Assembly (NCBI GenBank): GCA_937920345.1
Contig: CALGVA010000078.1
Coordinates: 1-52,109, forward strand
Reading direction: 5' to 3'
Source of the DNA: an uncultured Lachnospiraceae bacterium
GTDB taxonomy: Bacteria > Bacillota > Clostridia > Lachnospirales > Lachnospiraceae
Length of the DNA stretch: 52,109 bases
Below, piece after piece: positions 25,582 through 34,062 of the stretch (its first letter is position 1; the number at the start of each line of letters is the position of its first letter). The notes beneath the pieces were generated by a model. That model saw only the letters and a program-made list of their open reading frames with translations, did not search any database and was not told the origin of the DNA. The translations under genes were made by a program, and so were the position numbers.

Positions 25582-26766
25582 ATGGAAGACTTTGAAATTG
25601 TTAGAAGAATCATACGGGATTATCCGGATGCGCTTTCGGAGAGGAAGAAGCTGCAGGCATTGTTTCTGGATTTCTTTCCACAGGACAGGCTCAAAAGAAA
25701 TACGCTGCTGATGGTATTTGATGACGGGATCGTAAATGAGATGAAGGGACTTGCACAGATGGACCGGATGATGATGCACCGGTTTGTGAAGTCTGTTGAG
25801 CAGGGTTACGGGATCAGATCAAAAAATGCGGAAAACGCGGTGCTTACATGGGCGCAGGCAATGGGACTGCTGCCGGATCACGGCAGTTTTGGTGCGGGCG
25901 GCAGCGTGCAGGAGAAGGTTCTGGCGGAAGAGGAGAGTGTAAAGGAATGGACTGCGGTGGAAAGCGACAGTCTGTACGAATATGAAGAGATGTCGTGGGG
26001 AATCAGGATTCTGCGGTATATGGATTTCGACGAGAGTGTTGTAGTGATTCCCAATGTCATTGAGGGTAAGAAAGTGATTGCGGTCTGGAATCATGCTTTC
26101 AAGGGCTGCAGCGGAATTGAGAAGATCATCGTCTCAGAGGGGATAGAAATACTGGGAAACGGTGCATTCCTGAACTGCAAAGGGCTCAGGGAAGTGGAAC
26201 TGCCGGGTACGCTGAAACGGATCGGAACGACAGACCCCGCAGGCTGTCCCGCGATTCTGGGCGGCATGACGAAATTCGACGGTGCTTTTGAATATACTGC
26301 GCTGGAAAGCATAAAGGTACCGGACCGGGTAAAATATATCGGCGAGCATACCTTCGCGGGTTGTGGAGAACTGAAAAAAGTTACACTTCCGCGCGGGTTA
26401 AAAGAGATTCAGAAGAACGCATTTCGCTGGTGCAGAAGTCTGGAGGAAGTAGTATTTCCGCAGGAACTGGAAGTGATCAGGCTGTCGGCGTTTGAGGGAT
26501 GCGAGTCGCTGAGCACGATCGAGCTGCCGGAGGGCGTCAAAAGCATCGAGGAAGGCGCCTTTGCAGGCTGCAGAAATCTGCAGAGTATTTATATTCCGGA
26601 TTCGGTTACAGAAATCGGCGGCGGAAAAGGAAGCGGATTTCTACAGACCTTCGGAGAACCGGAGGAGAGGCGTGCGGAATTTACGATTTTATGCAATGCA
26701 GGCTCTTATGCGATGCGGTATGCGAGGGCGCAGCAGATAAGATGTGCGCCCAGGATGTATGGATAG
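25582..26766 (+). CDS. Leucine-rich repeat (BspA/LRR_5-type) protein
   Basis: N-terminal ~120 residues are an all-alpha domain I do not recognise (FEIVRRIIRDYPDALSERKK). From about residue 130 onward, BspA-type leucine-rich repeats run: VIPNVIEGKKVIAVWNHAF, then repeats with the pattern I...AF.GC..L..V.LP (for example SAFEGCESLSTIELPEGV and GAFAGCRNLQSIYIPDSV). There is no signal peptide, so it is probably cytoplasmic, unlike most BspA proteins. 394 aa. It lies 57 bp after the kinase and 69 bp before the VWA gene, so it is likely a protein-binding part of the same system. Confidence 0.8.
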   Translation: MEDFEIVRRIIRDYPDALSERKKLQALFLDFFPQDRLKRNTLLMVFDDGIVNEMKGLAQMDRMMMHRFVKSVEQGYGIRSKNAENAVLTWAQAMGLLPDHGSFGAGGSVQEKVLAEEESVKEWTAVESDSLYEYEEMSWGIRILRYMDFDESVVVIPNVIEGKKVIAVWNHAFKGCSGIEKIIVSEGIEILGNGAFLNCKGLREVELPGTLKRIGTTDPAGCPAILGGMTKFDGAFEYTALESIKVPDRVKYIGEHTFAGCGELKKVTLPRGLKEIQKNAFRWCRSLEEVVFPQELEVIRLSAFEGCESLSTIELPEGVKSIEEGAFAGCRNLQSIYIPDSVTEIGGGKGSGFLQTFGEPEERRAEFTILCNAGSYAMRYARAQQIRCAPRMYG

Positions 26767-26835
26767 AAGGTAAACAGGATAAATGTGTAAGATGTGAGTC
26801 GGGTATACAGCACATGACATGAAGGAGGAAATATT

Positions 26836-27558
26836 ATGGCAGAATTGAAAAGACCGGGAGGAGAACTGGCGAGCAGACCTTTACACTTCTTTTGGATTGT
26901 GGACTGTTCCGGTTCCATGTACGGTGAGAAGATCGGTACGGTGAATCATGCGATTCAGTCAACCATACCGGAGATGGTGTCGGCGGCGGAGAATAATCCG
27001 AACGCGCAGCTGATGATCCGCACGTTAAAATTTTCCACGGGCGCGTCATGGGTGACCAGTACACCGGTCAATGTGGAGGATTTTGCATGGGATGATCTGG
27101 AGGCTGAGGGCGTAACCGATTTAGGGAAGGCATTTGAACTTTTATCGGCGCAGCTTACGATTCCGCCCATGTCAGACAGGGCATTGCCGCCTGTGCTGGT
27201 GCTGTTATCGGACGGACAGCCCACGGATGACTACAAGAAGTCCCTCGCAGAACTTAAGAAGCTTCCATGGGGCAAGAAAGCAGTAAAGATTGCTATTTCG
27301 ATCGGGCAGGATGCGGACGACGATGTTCTGGTTGAGTTTACAGGGAACAAGGAACTGGTACTGCAGGCAAACAATGCGGCGGCGCTCACGAAGATGATCA
27401 AGTGGGCATCCACCGCAGCCTCCCTCGTGTCGGCGCCCGCAAGCATTGCGGCAGATGGAGAGTGGATACCGGCTGACGGCGGCGCGAATCCGGTAATCGT
27501 GGATATGGGCGGCAGGCTTCCCGATCTTGACGACATTCAGGAAGGCGATGTCTGGTAG
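26836..27558 (+). CDS. TerY-like von Willebrand factor A domain protein
   Basis: Single VWA domain with a complete metal-ion-dependent adhesion site: DCSGSM near residue 24, Thr in GVTDLGKAF and Asp in LLSDGQPTD. There is no signal peptide or membrane helix, which fits the cytoplasmic TerY family of tellurite/stress-type systems. 240 aa is close to the family length. The C-terminal ~30 residues are Gly/Asp-rich. GAAGGAGG precedes ATG 26836. It lies between LRR and PP2C genes on the same strand. Confidence 0.85.
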   Translation: MAELKRPGGELASRPLHFFWIVDCSGSMYGEKIGTVNHAIQSTIPEMVSAAENNPNAQLMIRTLKFSTGASWVTSTPVNVEDFAWDDLEAEGVTDLGKAFELLSAQLTIPPMSDRALPPVLVLLSDGQPTDDYKKSLAELKKLPWGKKAVKIAISIGQDADDDVLVEFTGNKELVLQANNAAALTKMIKWASTAASLVSAPASIAADGEWIPADGGANPVIVDMGGRLPDLDDIQEGDVW

Positions 27559-27643
27559 AAGGGCGGCAGTCAGGATTTATACCGGAACGCGGGTGTGGGT
27601 TGTGCACGCTTGTTCTGCTGATTACGTAGAAAGGACATTGCAT

Positions 27644-28465
27644 ATGATACGAAATGTATTCGGTGAATCTGTGCAGGGGGCATCACACATCAGGAACGGC
27701 AAAGAATGTCAGGACAGTCTGAAAAAAGTGGAAAAGGATGAGAGCACTGTCCTGCTGGCGGTGGCGGACGGACACGGCAGCGATTCCTGTCCGTACAGCA
27801 GGACCGGTTCTTATGTGGCGGTGAATGTATTCTGTAAGATTCTGGGCGACTATCTGGAAACTTATGACGGACAGCCGGAACTGCTTTTGACCTTCCTGAA
27901 ACGGGAAGGCGATACGAAAGTGGCGCAGGCGATCGATGCCGAATGGAAACGCAGAATACTTAAGATTCATACAAACTGTAAGCGGGAAGTGGTTCTGGAT
28001 TCTGAAAATAACAAAGATAAAGACGCAATCTATAAAATGTACGGAAGCACACTGCTTGGTCTTGTGATCACGAAGGAATTTCTGTTTGCATTCCAGCTGG
28101 GCGACGGCGATATTGTAAAAGCATCGGAGAGCGGCGTACAGAATATGATTGAGGCGGATAAGATTCTCGGAACGGAAACGCATTCGCTCAGCAAGCCGGA
28201 GTCCTGGAAAAAGGCGATCACTTATACGAAAAGACTGGAAGAGAATGAACGGCTTCCCGTTATGTATATGCTTTCTTCGGACGGACTGGCTAACAGTTAT
28301 AAGAATGATGACGAGTTTGGAAAGACTTGTCAGGATTATTATACAATGCTGAACGAGCACGGGGTAAAGGCAGTGTCCGATAACCTGCAGACATGGCTTG
28401 CGGAGACGAGTGAATTAGGATGCGGAGACGATATTACGGCACTGTTTGCCTACTATAATGATTGA
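27644..28465 (+). CDS. PP2C-family serine/threonine phosphatase
   Basis: Metal-dependent phosphatase expected to reverse the neighbouring kinase. The PP2C blocks are ASHIRNGKECQDS, AVADGHGSDSC (metal Asp), GSTLLGLVI, QLGDGDIV, SSDGLAN and CGDDITALFAY. 273 aa. The frame is open to 27527 inside the VWA gene, but ATG 27644 has AGAAAGGAC just upstream and starts right before the conserved region. It overlaps slightly with an open frame of the next gene but not with its chosen start. Confidence 0.88.
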   Translation: MIRNVFGESVQGASHIRNGKECQDSLKKVEKDESTVLLAVADGHGSDSCPYSRTGSYVAVNVFCKILGDYLETYDGQPELLLTFLKREGDTKVAQAIDAEWKRRILKIHTNCKREVVLDSENNKDKDAIYKMYGSTLLGLVITKEFLFAFQLGDGDIVKASESGVQNMIEADKILGTETHSLSKPESWKKAITYTKRLEENERLPVMYMLSSDGLANSYKNDDEFGKTCQDYYTMLNEHGVKAVSDNLQTWLAETSELGCGDDITALFAYYND

Positions 28466-28523
28466 AGTCCGGGTGGGTATTGTCGGCGGCCGCATACGAC
28501 GGGCTTTGAAAGGGAGGATTGCC

Positions 28524-28883
28524 TTGGTTGAAAAAATGGAAGCCAGAATCGCATTGTGTAAATGTAAAGAAGGCAATAGAACATATGGCGTGCGTTTTGA
28601 GAGGACGGGCGATAACTGGAAGTACACATGGGCTTTTCCGGTCAAAGAAGCGACTGCCAGGCGGGAAAATTATGACAAGACGAAGATAGTAGGAGATCTT
28701 GTGCCGGATCGGGATTATCCGGGATGCCCATATTGCAGGACTATGGATTTTGTCGTATGCAGATGCGGTAAACTGAGCTGTCATAACGGCGGGGATGCCA
28801 AATTTACATGCAACTGGTGCGGGCTGACCGGGACGCTCGGAAGATATGACGGTTCCGGATTTGGGTCAGGCAGCGATCTGTAG
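28524..28883 (+). CDS. TerY-C type zinc-ribbon protein
   Basis: Small cysteine-rich protein resembling the metal-binding domain often fused to the C-terminus of TerY. Cysteine pairs lie in CKCKEGN, CPYCRTMD, CRCGKLSC and CNWCGLTG, with a conserved YGVRFE segment; the tail is Gly/Ser-rich. The frame is open from 28446, but only TTG 28524 is placed well (6 bases after AGGGAGG at 28511-28517); ATG 28536 is 18 bases away. With TTG the protein is 119 aa. Last gene of the cassette; here the domain is a separate protein. Confidence 0.72.
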   Translation: MVEKMEARIALCKCKEGNRTYGVRFERTGDNWKYTWAFPVKEATARRENYDKTKIVGDLVPDRDYPGCPYCRTMDFVVCRCGKLSCHNGGDAKFTCNWCGLTGTLGRYDGSGFGSGSDL

Positions 28884-28983
28884 ACATTGACCACGCCCGC
28901 TTGCGGGATTTGCTGCACAAGCCTGAAGAGACGGAAAGGAACGGATGGCATAAGAGATCTGATCTATAGAAGGGAGTTCCTAT

Positions 28984-30009
28984 ATGGAAACAGTAAGACT
29001 TGGTAAAACAGGAATCGTAACGAACAAGAACGGATTCGGTGCATTGCCGATTCAGAGAGTTTCTGATGATACTGCCGTTTATCTGCTTGGCAAAGCGTAT
29101 GAGAACGGGATCACATTCTTCGATACGGCGAGATGGTATACGGACAGTGAGCACAAAGTCGGACTTGCTTTTACAGGAAGGCGGGATAAAGTCTTTATTG
29201 CTACGAAGACAGGAGCACAGAACGCGGAGGATTTCCGGAAGGATCTTGAGACGAGTCTGGAGCATTTGCAGACAGACTATATCGATCTGTATCAGTTCCA
29301 TAATCCGGCGTTCTGCCCGAAGCCGGGAGATGAGAGCGGCTTGTATGACGCGGCGCTTAAGGCGAAAGAAGAAGGAAAGATACGACATATCGGTATTACG
29401 AATCATCGTCTGGCGGTGGCGCACGAGGCGATTGACAGCGGACTGTATGAGACGCTGCAGTTTCCGTTCTGTTATCTGGCGACTGAGAAGGATATCGAAC
29501 TGGTGGAAAAATGTAAGCAGGCAGATATGGGATTTATTGCCATGAAAGCGCTGTCGGGCGGGTTGATCAATAATTCCGCGGCGGCATATGCGTTCCTGGC
29601 ACAGTATGATAATGTGCTGCCGATCTGGGGCGTACAGAGAGAGGCAGAGTTGGATGAGTTTCTGTCTTATATCGATACCCCGCCGGTGATGACAGAGGAA
29701 CTTGCGGAAGTGATCCGTCATGACAGAGAAGAACTCTTAGGAGATTTCTGCAGGGGATGCGGATACTGTATGCCCTGTCCTGTGGGCATTGAGATCAATA
29801 ACTGTGCGAGAATGTCGCTGCTCCTCCGGCGATCGCCTTCTGCGGCGCAGCTTGGCCCGGAGGGACAGGAAAAGATGATGAAGATCGAGGAATGCCTGCA
29901 CTGCAATCAGTGTAAGAGCAAATGTCCTTATGGACTGGATACGCCTGCACTGCTGCAGAAGAATCTGGAGGATTACAAGAAGGTTCTGGCGGGAGAGATC
30001 ACTGTGTAG
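28984..30009 (+). CDS. Aldo/keto reductase with C-terminal [4Fe-4S] ferredoxin domain
   Basis: AKR TIM-barrel oxidoreductase. The catalytic tetrad is visible: Asp and Tyr in FFDTARWYTDSEHKVG, Lys in IATKTG and His in LYQFHNP. The last ~90 residues carry ferredoxin-type cysteines: CRGCGYCMPCPVGI and CLHCNQCKSKCPYG. Such proteins are common in anaerobic Clostridia; the substrate is unknown. 341 aa. The stop lies inside the end of the convergent apbE gene (11-bp overlap). Confidence 0.9.
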   Translation: METVRLGKTGIVTNKNGFGALPIQRVSDDTAVYLLGKAYENGITFFDTARWYTDSEHKVGLAFTGRRDKVFIATKTGAQNAEDFRKDLETSLEHLQTDYIDLYQFHNPAFCPKPGDESGLYDAALKAKEEGKIRHIGITNHRLAVAHEAIDSGLYETLQFPFCYLATEKDIELVEKCKQADMGFIAMKALSGGLINNSAAAYAFLAQYDNVLPIWGVQREAELDEFLSYIDTPPVMTEELAEVIRHDREELLGDFCRGCGYCMPCPVGIEINNCARMSLLLRRSPSAAQLGPEGQEKMMKIEECLHCNQCKSKCPYGLDTPALLQKNLEDYKKVLAGEITV

Positions 30010-31033
30010 GAAATCCGCTGGAACGGTGCAGCGTACCGTCTGTTAAGATAAAGAGCGCTTCTATACCGTCCAGAGATTCAACGAATTGCATACCTTCATC
30101 AATACCGAGAAAATAGCAGGTGGTAGACAGGGCGTCGGCCTCGACGGAGGTGGGCGCCAGCATCGTCACACCTGCTATGTTGTTGTCTGCAGGATAACCG
30201 GTCTGCGTGTCCAGCAGGTGGTGATACAGAATATCGTCCTCATAAAAATACCGCTCGTAGATGCCGGAAGAAACGACAGAAGCGTCAGTTACGCTGATCG
30301 CCGTGATGGTTTCTCCACCGGCGGCAAACGGTTTCTGGATGCCGATGCGGTAGGGCTGTCCGCCGGGCTTGCTGCCGATGGCGATCACATTGCCGCCAAG
30401 GCTGATGCAGGCGCTCTCCACGCCCTGAGAAAGAAGGTATTCCTTCAGGCGGTCGGCGATGTACCCTTTGGCGATAAAACCGGGATCGATGGCGGCCCGG
30501 GGGTCCTGGAGCGACACGGTATTGCCCTCCAGCCGGACGGTATGATAATCAATATGCGAGAGCGCTTCCGTGATTGCAGATTGATCCGGTATGCGTGCGC
30601 CGCCGTCAGAACCGAAATTCCATAATTCGCTTAAAGGGCGGACGGTGGGATCAACACCGCCATCCGTCAGTTCTGCATAATACAGGGCAGCCTGCAGCAG
30701 GCTGACCGTATCATCGGAGACAGTAACAGGTCTGCCGCCGCTGTGGTTGATCTTCCAGATATCGGAATCTTCCAGTGTGGCACTGAACAGGTGCTCATAG
30801 TCGTCGATCAGGGAGAAACATGCATCAATGGTCTGCTCACAGCCTTCATCGGAAAAGTGGATTCCCGTATCGTAAAGCGTGATTGTGACTACGGTATCAA
30901 GATAGAAACCGGTCCGGGAGACAGGTTCGGCCGTGCGGGCACAGCCGGACAGCAGGACAGCATATAACAGGGCGGATAAGCCGGTCAATATCTTGACTGG
31001 TATACACAAACAGCGATTGAAGTTTATATTCAT
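29999..31033 (-). CDS. apbE: FAD:protein FMN transferase (lipoprotein)
   Basis: Attaches FMN to threonine in SGAT-type motifs, as in RnfG and RnfD. The N-terminal lipoprotein signal ends LLSGCA. Family blocks include VDPTVRPLSELWNFG, DPGFIAKGYIADRLKE (metal/FAD region), SLGGNVIAIG and HHLLDTQTGYP. The C-terminus contains VEADALSTTCYFLG. The frame is open to 31078, but the ATG at 31033 has AAAGGAA about 10 bases upstream (344 aa). It has its own promoter. Linked in function to the rnf operon 6 kb away. Confidence 0.93.
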   Translation of the reverse strand: MNINFNRCLCIPVKILTGLSALLYAVLLSGCARTAEPVSRTGFYLDTVVTITLYDTGIHFSDEGCEQTIDACFSLIDDYEHLFSATLEDSDIWKINHSGGRPVTVSDDTVSLLQAALYYAELTDGGVDPTVRPLSELWNFGSDGGARIPDQSAITEALSHIDYHTVRLEGNTVSLQDPRAAIDPGFIAKGYIADRLKEYLLSQGVESACISLGGNVIAIGSKPGGQPYRIGIQKPFAAGGETITAISVTDASVVSSGIYERYFYEDDILYHHLLDTQTGYPADNNIAGVTMLAPTSVEADALSTTCYFLGIDEGMQFVESLDGIEALFILTDGTLHRSSGFPTQ

Positions 31034-31085
31034 GGTACCGGATTCCTTTCCGTATTTTACAGGGGTACAATATCCCACGGGTTAT

Positions 31086-31114
31086 AGTATAGCGGGAAAC
31101 GGTACATTTTTCAA
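31086..31114 (-). promoter_or_regulatory. Promoter of apbE
   Basis: On the reverse strand: TTGAAA (31114-31109), 17 bp, TATACT (31091-31086). The transcription start would be near 31079, giving a ~46-base leader. Confidence 0.65.
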
Positions 31115-31241
31115 TTTGTCAAATCGAAGATTACGTGCTAACATGAATAAAGTATATAAGAACGGGCTGCAGCCTGCAGGTCAGAGATGAGAATAACGGT
31201 GTACAGACTTAAGGCTGTACGGTATAGGAGAGGATAAAAGC

Positions 31242-32420
31242 ATGAAATTACCTGGTGAGGAAGAATCCGGCGGTTCCGGAATTTCCGTATTCTATACGGT
31301 GATCGGGGTGTCCGCGTTTGTGTTGATTTTACTGCTGGCACTCTTTAAGAGTAATGACAAACAAAAAAGCGGAAGTGAATATATCAAGGAAATGCAGCAG
31401 CAGCGGCAGGAGGAAGCGAAGACGGAAGTGACTGCAGCGGCGGAAGAAGACGCACAGGAAGGGATAGTTGGAAGCGGTCTGCGTGCGGAAGATCTGGATT
31501 TCTGGGATATGTATCCGGTGGAGGATGCGGAGGCTGCCAGGGAACAGGAAGCAGAATCCAATAAGCCGGCGAAATCTACTTTTGCGGATAAGGCGGAGAA
31601 AGAACGGCAGGAGCAGATTCTGAAGGAACAGGAAGTACAGGACGATCCTTCCACAGACGGCAGGCATACGCTGGTTACGACACCGGACGGCAAAGAAGAG
31701 TGGGTGCTGATCAGTCCGTATCTGACAAAGAACACTTATGATTTTACGAAGATCGAGGAGAAAGCCGGATTGAAACGCTACATGGAGAACGGAAGGAATC
31801 TCTCCTATGTAGGCGTGGATATTTCCAAGCAGACCGGAAGCGTTAATTTTAACGGACTTAAGGCGGCGGGGGTCGATTACGTGATGATCCGTCTGGGCGG
31901 CCGGGGATACAGCACCGGACAGATTACCCTCGACGAAAATTTCAAGACAAATATAGAGGGCGCCATCGCGGCGGGACTGGATGTCGGCGTTTATTTCTAT
32001 TCACAGGCGGTCAATCAGGACGAAGCGGTACAGGAAGCCAATTTCGTGGTGCAGAATCTGGAACCGTACAAGGGAAAGGTTAAGTATCCTGTTGCGTTTG
32101 ACATGGAGTTTGTCAGTCATGATAAGACACGGATCGATGGACTGAGCAGAGAAGAGCGTACCACGGTGGCCCAGTCTTTTCTGGAAGGCGTAAAGGCCGC
32201 TGGATATGTACCGATGCTCTACGGGGATAAAGAATGGCTGATCAAAGAAATCGACCTTGCGAAGCTGCAGGACTATGACGTGTGGCTGGCACAGGAGACA
32301 GACATGCCGGATTATCCATATCAGTACGCGATGTGGCAGTATTCTACCAAAGGGGTGGTCAACGGTATAACGGGAGATGCAAATCTTAACATTTGCTTTA
32401 TCGGTTATTCGCAGCGATAG
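31242..32420 (+). CDS. Membrane-anchored GH25 muramidase (lysozyme)
   Basis: Cleaves the glycan strand of peptidoglycan. An N-terminal membrane helix (about residues 15-35, VFYTVIGVSAFVLILLLALF) is followed by a ~150-residue Gln/Glu/Ala-rich coiled-coil-like stalk. The GH25 domain fills the last ~200 residues: YVGVDISKQ (catalytic Asp) and YPVAFDMEFV (Asp/Glu), ending in YQYAMWQYSTKG and GDANLNICF. GGAGAGGATAAAAGC precedes ATG 31242. 392 aa. The 3' end overlaps the convergent AP2 gene by 16 bp. Confidence 0.9.
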   Translation: MKLPGEEESGGSGISVFYTVIGVSAFVLILLLALFKSNDKQKSGSEYIKEMQQQRQEEAKTEVTAAAEEDAQEGIVGSGLRAEDLDFWDMYPVEDAEAAREQEAESNKPAKSTFADKAEKERQEQILKEQEVQDDPSTDGRHTLVTTPDGKEEWVLISPYLTKNTYDFTKIEEKAGLKRYMENGRNLSYVGVDISKQTGSVNFNGLKAAGVDYVMIRLGGRGYSTGQITLDENFKTNIEGAIAAGLDVGVYFYSQAVNQDEAVQEANFVVQNLEPYKGKVKYPVAFDMEFVSHDKTRIDGLSREERTTVAQSFLEGVKAAGYVPMLYGDKEWLIKEIDLAKLQDYDVWLAQETDMPDYPYQYAMWQYSTKGVVNGITGDANLNICFIGYSQR

Positions 32421-33202
32421 TTTCTGATTCCCGCGGATAATTTGACAGAGGCATATAAGTCGGCGTAGGCGGCGGGCGACATGTTCTCCATGTAGTTGAG
32501 GACATAGGCTTTGTTTACGCCGGCTTTTTTGAGCAGATCGGCGGCTTTGTTGTAAGCGATTGCCGCCTCTTCCTCCGTGTCGTAAGTGCCCACGCTTATA
32601 TTACCCTTTACATGTATTTTCACCTGATAGCGCGTCTTTCCGTTACTGTGTACGGCGTTTACGCCGTTATAGCGGTTGATGATCTCCACGTTTTCATAGC
32701 GCATATCCTGATTATTGCCGTTGCGGAAACGGTAATCCCTGCCCTCCACGGCGTAATTCTTAACGCCGTAGCGGCTCATGATATTGACCTGCATTCCGTA
32801 ATCCGCCACAAAGTAATGGCCGCCCCGCCGGGAGATTCTGCGGGTGGAATAGTAGAACAAGTCTTCCAGATCAAAGATAAAAAATTCCGACAAAGAGAAA
32901 TAATAATAGAAAAATTTAGGACGGATATAGATCGGCGTCGTAAAGTATATGCCGTTATCCCGGTAGTTAAGCAGACTCACCCATCTGGAAAAGGCGAGTA
33001 TGGAATCGGGTTGATAGTGGCTCAGGGTAACGGAAGGATCATTTAACACAGAGCCGGCAAGTAAATATGCCTGATGCGCCTCTTCAGCGCAGTTATAACT
33101 TCCCAGACTGATATGCTTATTGCGATAAGTTAATGAAGCCCGAAAGTAGATGCTCTGATCCTTGCGTTTTGCCGTATATACGCCGGGTAACTGCTGTTTC
33201 AT
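32405..33202 (-). CDS. AP2-HNH-like-AP2 DNA-binding protein
   Basis: Two AP2/ERF-like DNA-binding domains bracket a central region. AP2 copy 1 (about residues 6-52) shows YFRASLTYRNKHISLGSY; AP2 copy 2 (about 200-245) shows YQVKIHVKGNISVGTYD followed by TEEEAAIAYNKAA. Between them, about residues 130-195, lies DYRFRNGNNQDMRYENV, which looks like the end of an HNH homing-endonuclease motif (GN..D.R.EN). The upstream HNH histidines are not obvious, so it may be degenerate. 265 aa. GGAG precedes the ATG at 33202. Could be a domesticated homing-endonuclease relative. Confidence 0.7.
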   Translation of the reverse strand: MKQQLPGVYTAKRKDQSIYFRASLTYRNKHISLGSYNCAEEAHQAYLLAGSVLNDPSVTLSHYQPDSILAFSRWVSLLNYRDNGIYFTTPIYIRPKFFYYYFSLSEFFIFDLEDLFYYSTRRISRRGGHYFVADYGMQVNIMSRYGVKNYAVEGRDYRFRNGNNQDMRYENVEIINRYNGVNAVHSNGKTRYQVKIHVKGNISVGTYDTEEEAAIAYNKAADLLKKAGVNKAYVLNYMENMSPAAYADLYASVKLSAGIRNYRCE

Positions 33203-33223
33203 ACGATTTCTCCTTTTTTAATG

Positions 33224-33251
33224 ATTGTACCATTTTTGAGAAAAAAAACAA
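33224..33251 (-). promoter_or_regulatory. Promoter of the AP2 protein gene
   Basis: On the reverse strand: TTGTTT (33251-33246), 16 bp, TACAAT (33229-33224) with TG just before the -10. The leader would be only ~15 bases. Confidence 0.5.
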
Positions 33252-33386
33252 ATTCAGAAATATTTTTCCTTTTTCCTGTATAGAATATAAACATGGATTG
33301 AAACTGGTAATGGCGCCGTATGCCGTATGGCGGAAAGTGACAGTATATATTTGCGGCGCAGCATTCTATCAGCGAATGGAGGAAAG

Positions 33387-34007
33387 ATGTACAGGAAATA
33401 TATTACAGGGTTTATGCTGGCAGGCATGGCACTATTTTCTTCCTGTGTGTGCGCCAGAGAACTCAGGATTAACCGGATTGCGGCCAAGCCTGCCTTCCGA
33501 ATAGAATATCTGGATGAGAGTATGGCGGAAGATAAACACAGTTTTATGGAGATGATCTCCAATGTATCTTCCGGTCAGCGTGTCGTGGACTATGAAGTGC
33601 TCAAACAGACTGTGAAGTATGAATTGTCGGACAAGGATCTGGAAGCGCTTATGCGGATCGTGGAAGCGGAAGCGGGAGGAGAGGATCAGGACGGCAAGCT
33701 GTTAGTTGCCAACGTAGTTCTGAACAGGGTAAACAACGAGAGTTTTCCGGATACGGTATGGGAAGTTGTGATGCAGAGAGAACAGGGGATCGCACAGTTC
33801 TCACCTACGGTAGACGGAAGATATCAGAGCGTCAAGGTCAGCGCAGATACGAAGGAAGCGGTTGAGCGTGCCTTGTACGGGGAGGATATCTCTCAGGGAG
33901 CGCTGTATTTCTGTGCCAGAGAGAAGGCGGATTCCGAGAGACTGCAGTGGTTCGACCGGAAGCTGACAAGATTATTCGCATATGGAAGCCATGAATTTTT
34001 CCAGTAA
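33387..34007 (+). CDS. Cell wall hydrolase, SleB/hydrolase_2 family
   Basis: Lytic transglycosylase-like cell wall hydrolase. The SleB-type core begins with LMRIVEAEAGGE (catalytic Glu), then LLVANVVLNRVNNESFPDTV and VMQREQGIAQFSP, and ends ALYFCAREKADSE. A signal segment lies at residues 5-23 (YITGFMLAGMALFSSCVCA). The frame is open to 33327; ATG 33387 has GGAGGAAAG directly upstream (206 aa). It may act in vegetative wall turnover or spore germination; the sequence does not decide. The downstream gap holds repeats. Confidence 0.85.
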   Translation: MYRKYITGFMLAGMALFSSCVCARELRINRIAAKPAFRIEYLDESMAEDKHSFMEMISNVSSGQRVVDYEVLKQTVKYELSDKDLEALMRIVEAEAGGEDQDGKLLVANVVLNRVNNESFPDTVWEVVMQREQGIAQFSPTVDGRYQSVKVSADTKEAVERALYGEDISQGALYFCAREKADSERLQWFDRKLTRLFAYGSHEFFQ

Positions 34008-34009
34008 AA

Positions 34010-34062
34010 AAAGTAAATTTGCTTCGCAAATTAACTTTACGAGATTCACTTCGCGAACTCGA
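34010..34062 (+). repeat. Hairpin repeat, reverse-oriented relative of the 44396 element
   Basis: AAAGTAAATTTGC-TTC-GCAAATTAACTTT (34010-34038) is a near-perfect stem of 13 bp. The following ACGAG...TTCGCG.ACTCGAA (34039-34062) matches the reverse complement of the array unit at 44396-44623 with few changes. A more diverged relic (CTGCTTCGCAAA at 34119-34130) lies further on. No gene is seen in 34008-34243. Confidence 0.7.

Noticed and set aside
28804..29721. 305-codon reverse ORF opposite the aldo/keto reductase
   Set aside because: Antisense shadow of a gene with a full catalytic tetrad and ferredoxin motifs.
30086..30625. 179-codon forward ORF opposite apbE
   Set aside because: Shadow of apbE, whose lipobox and FAD motifs are clear on the other strand.
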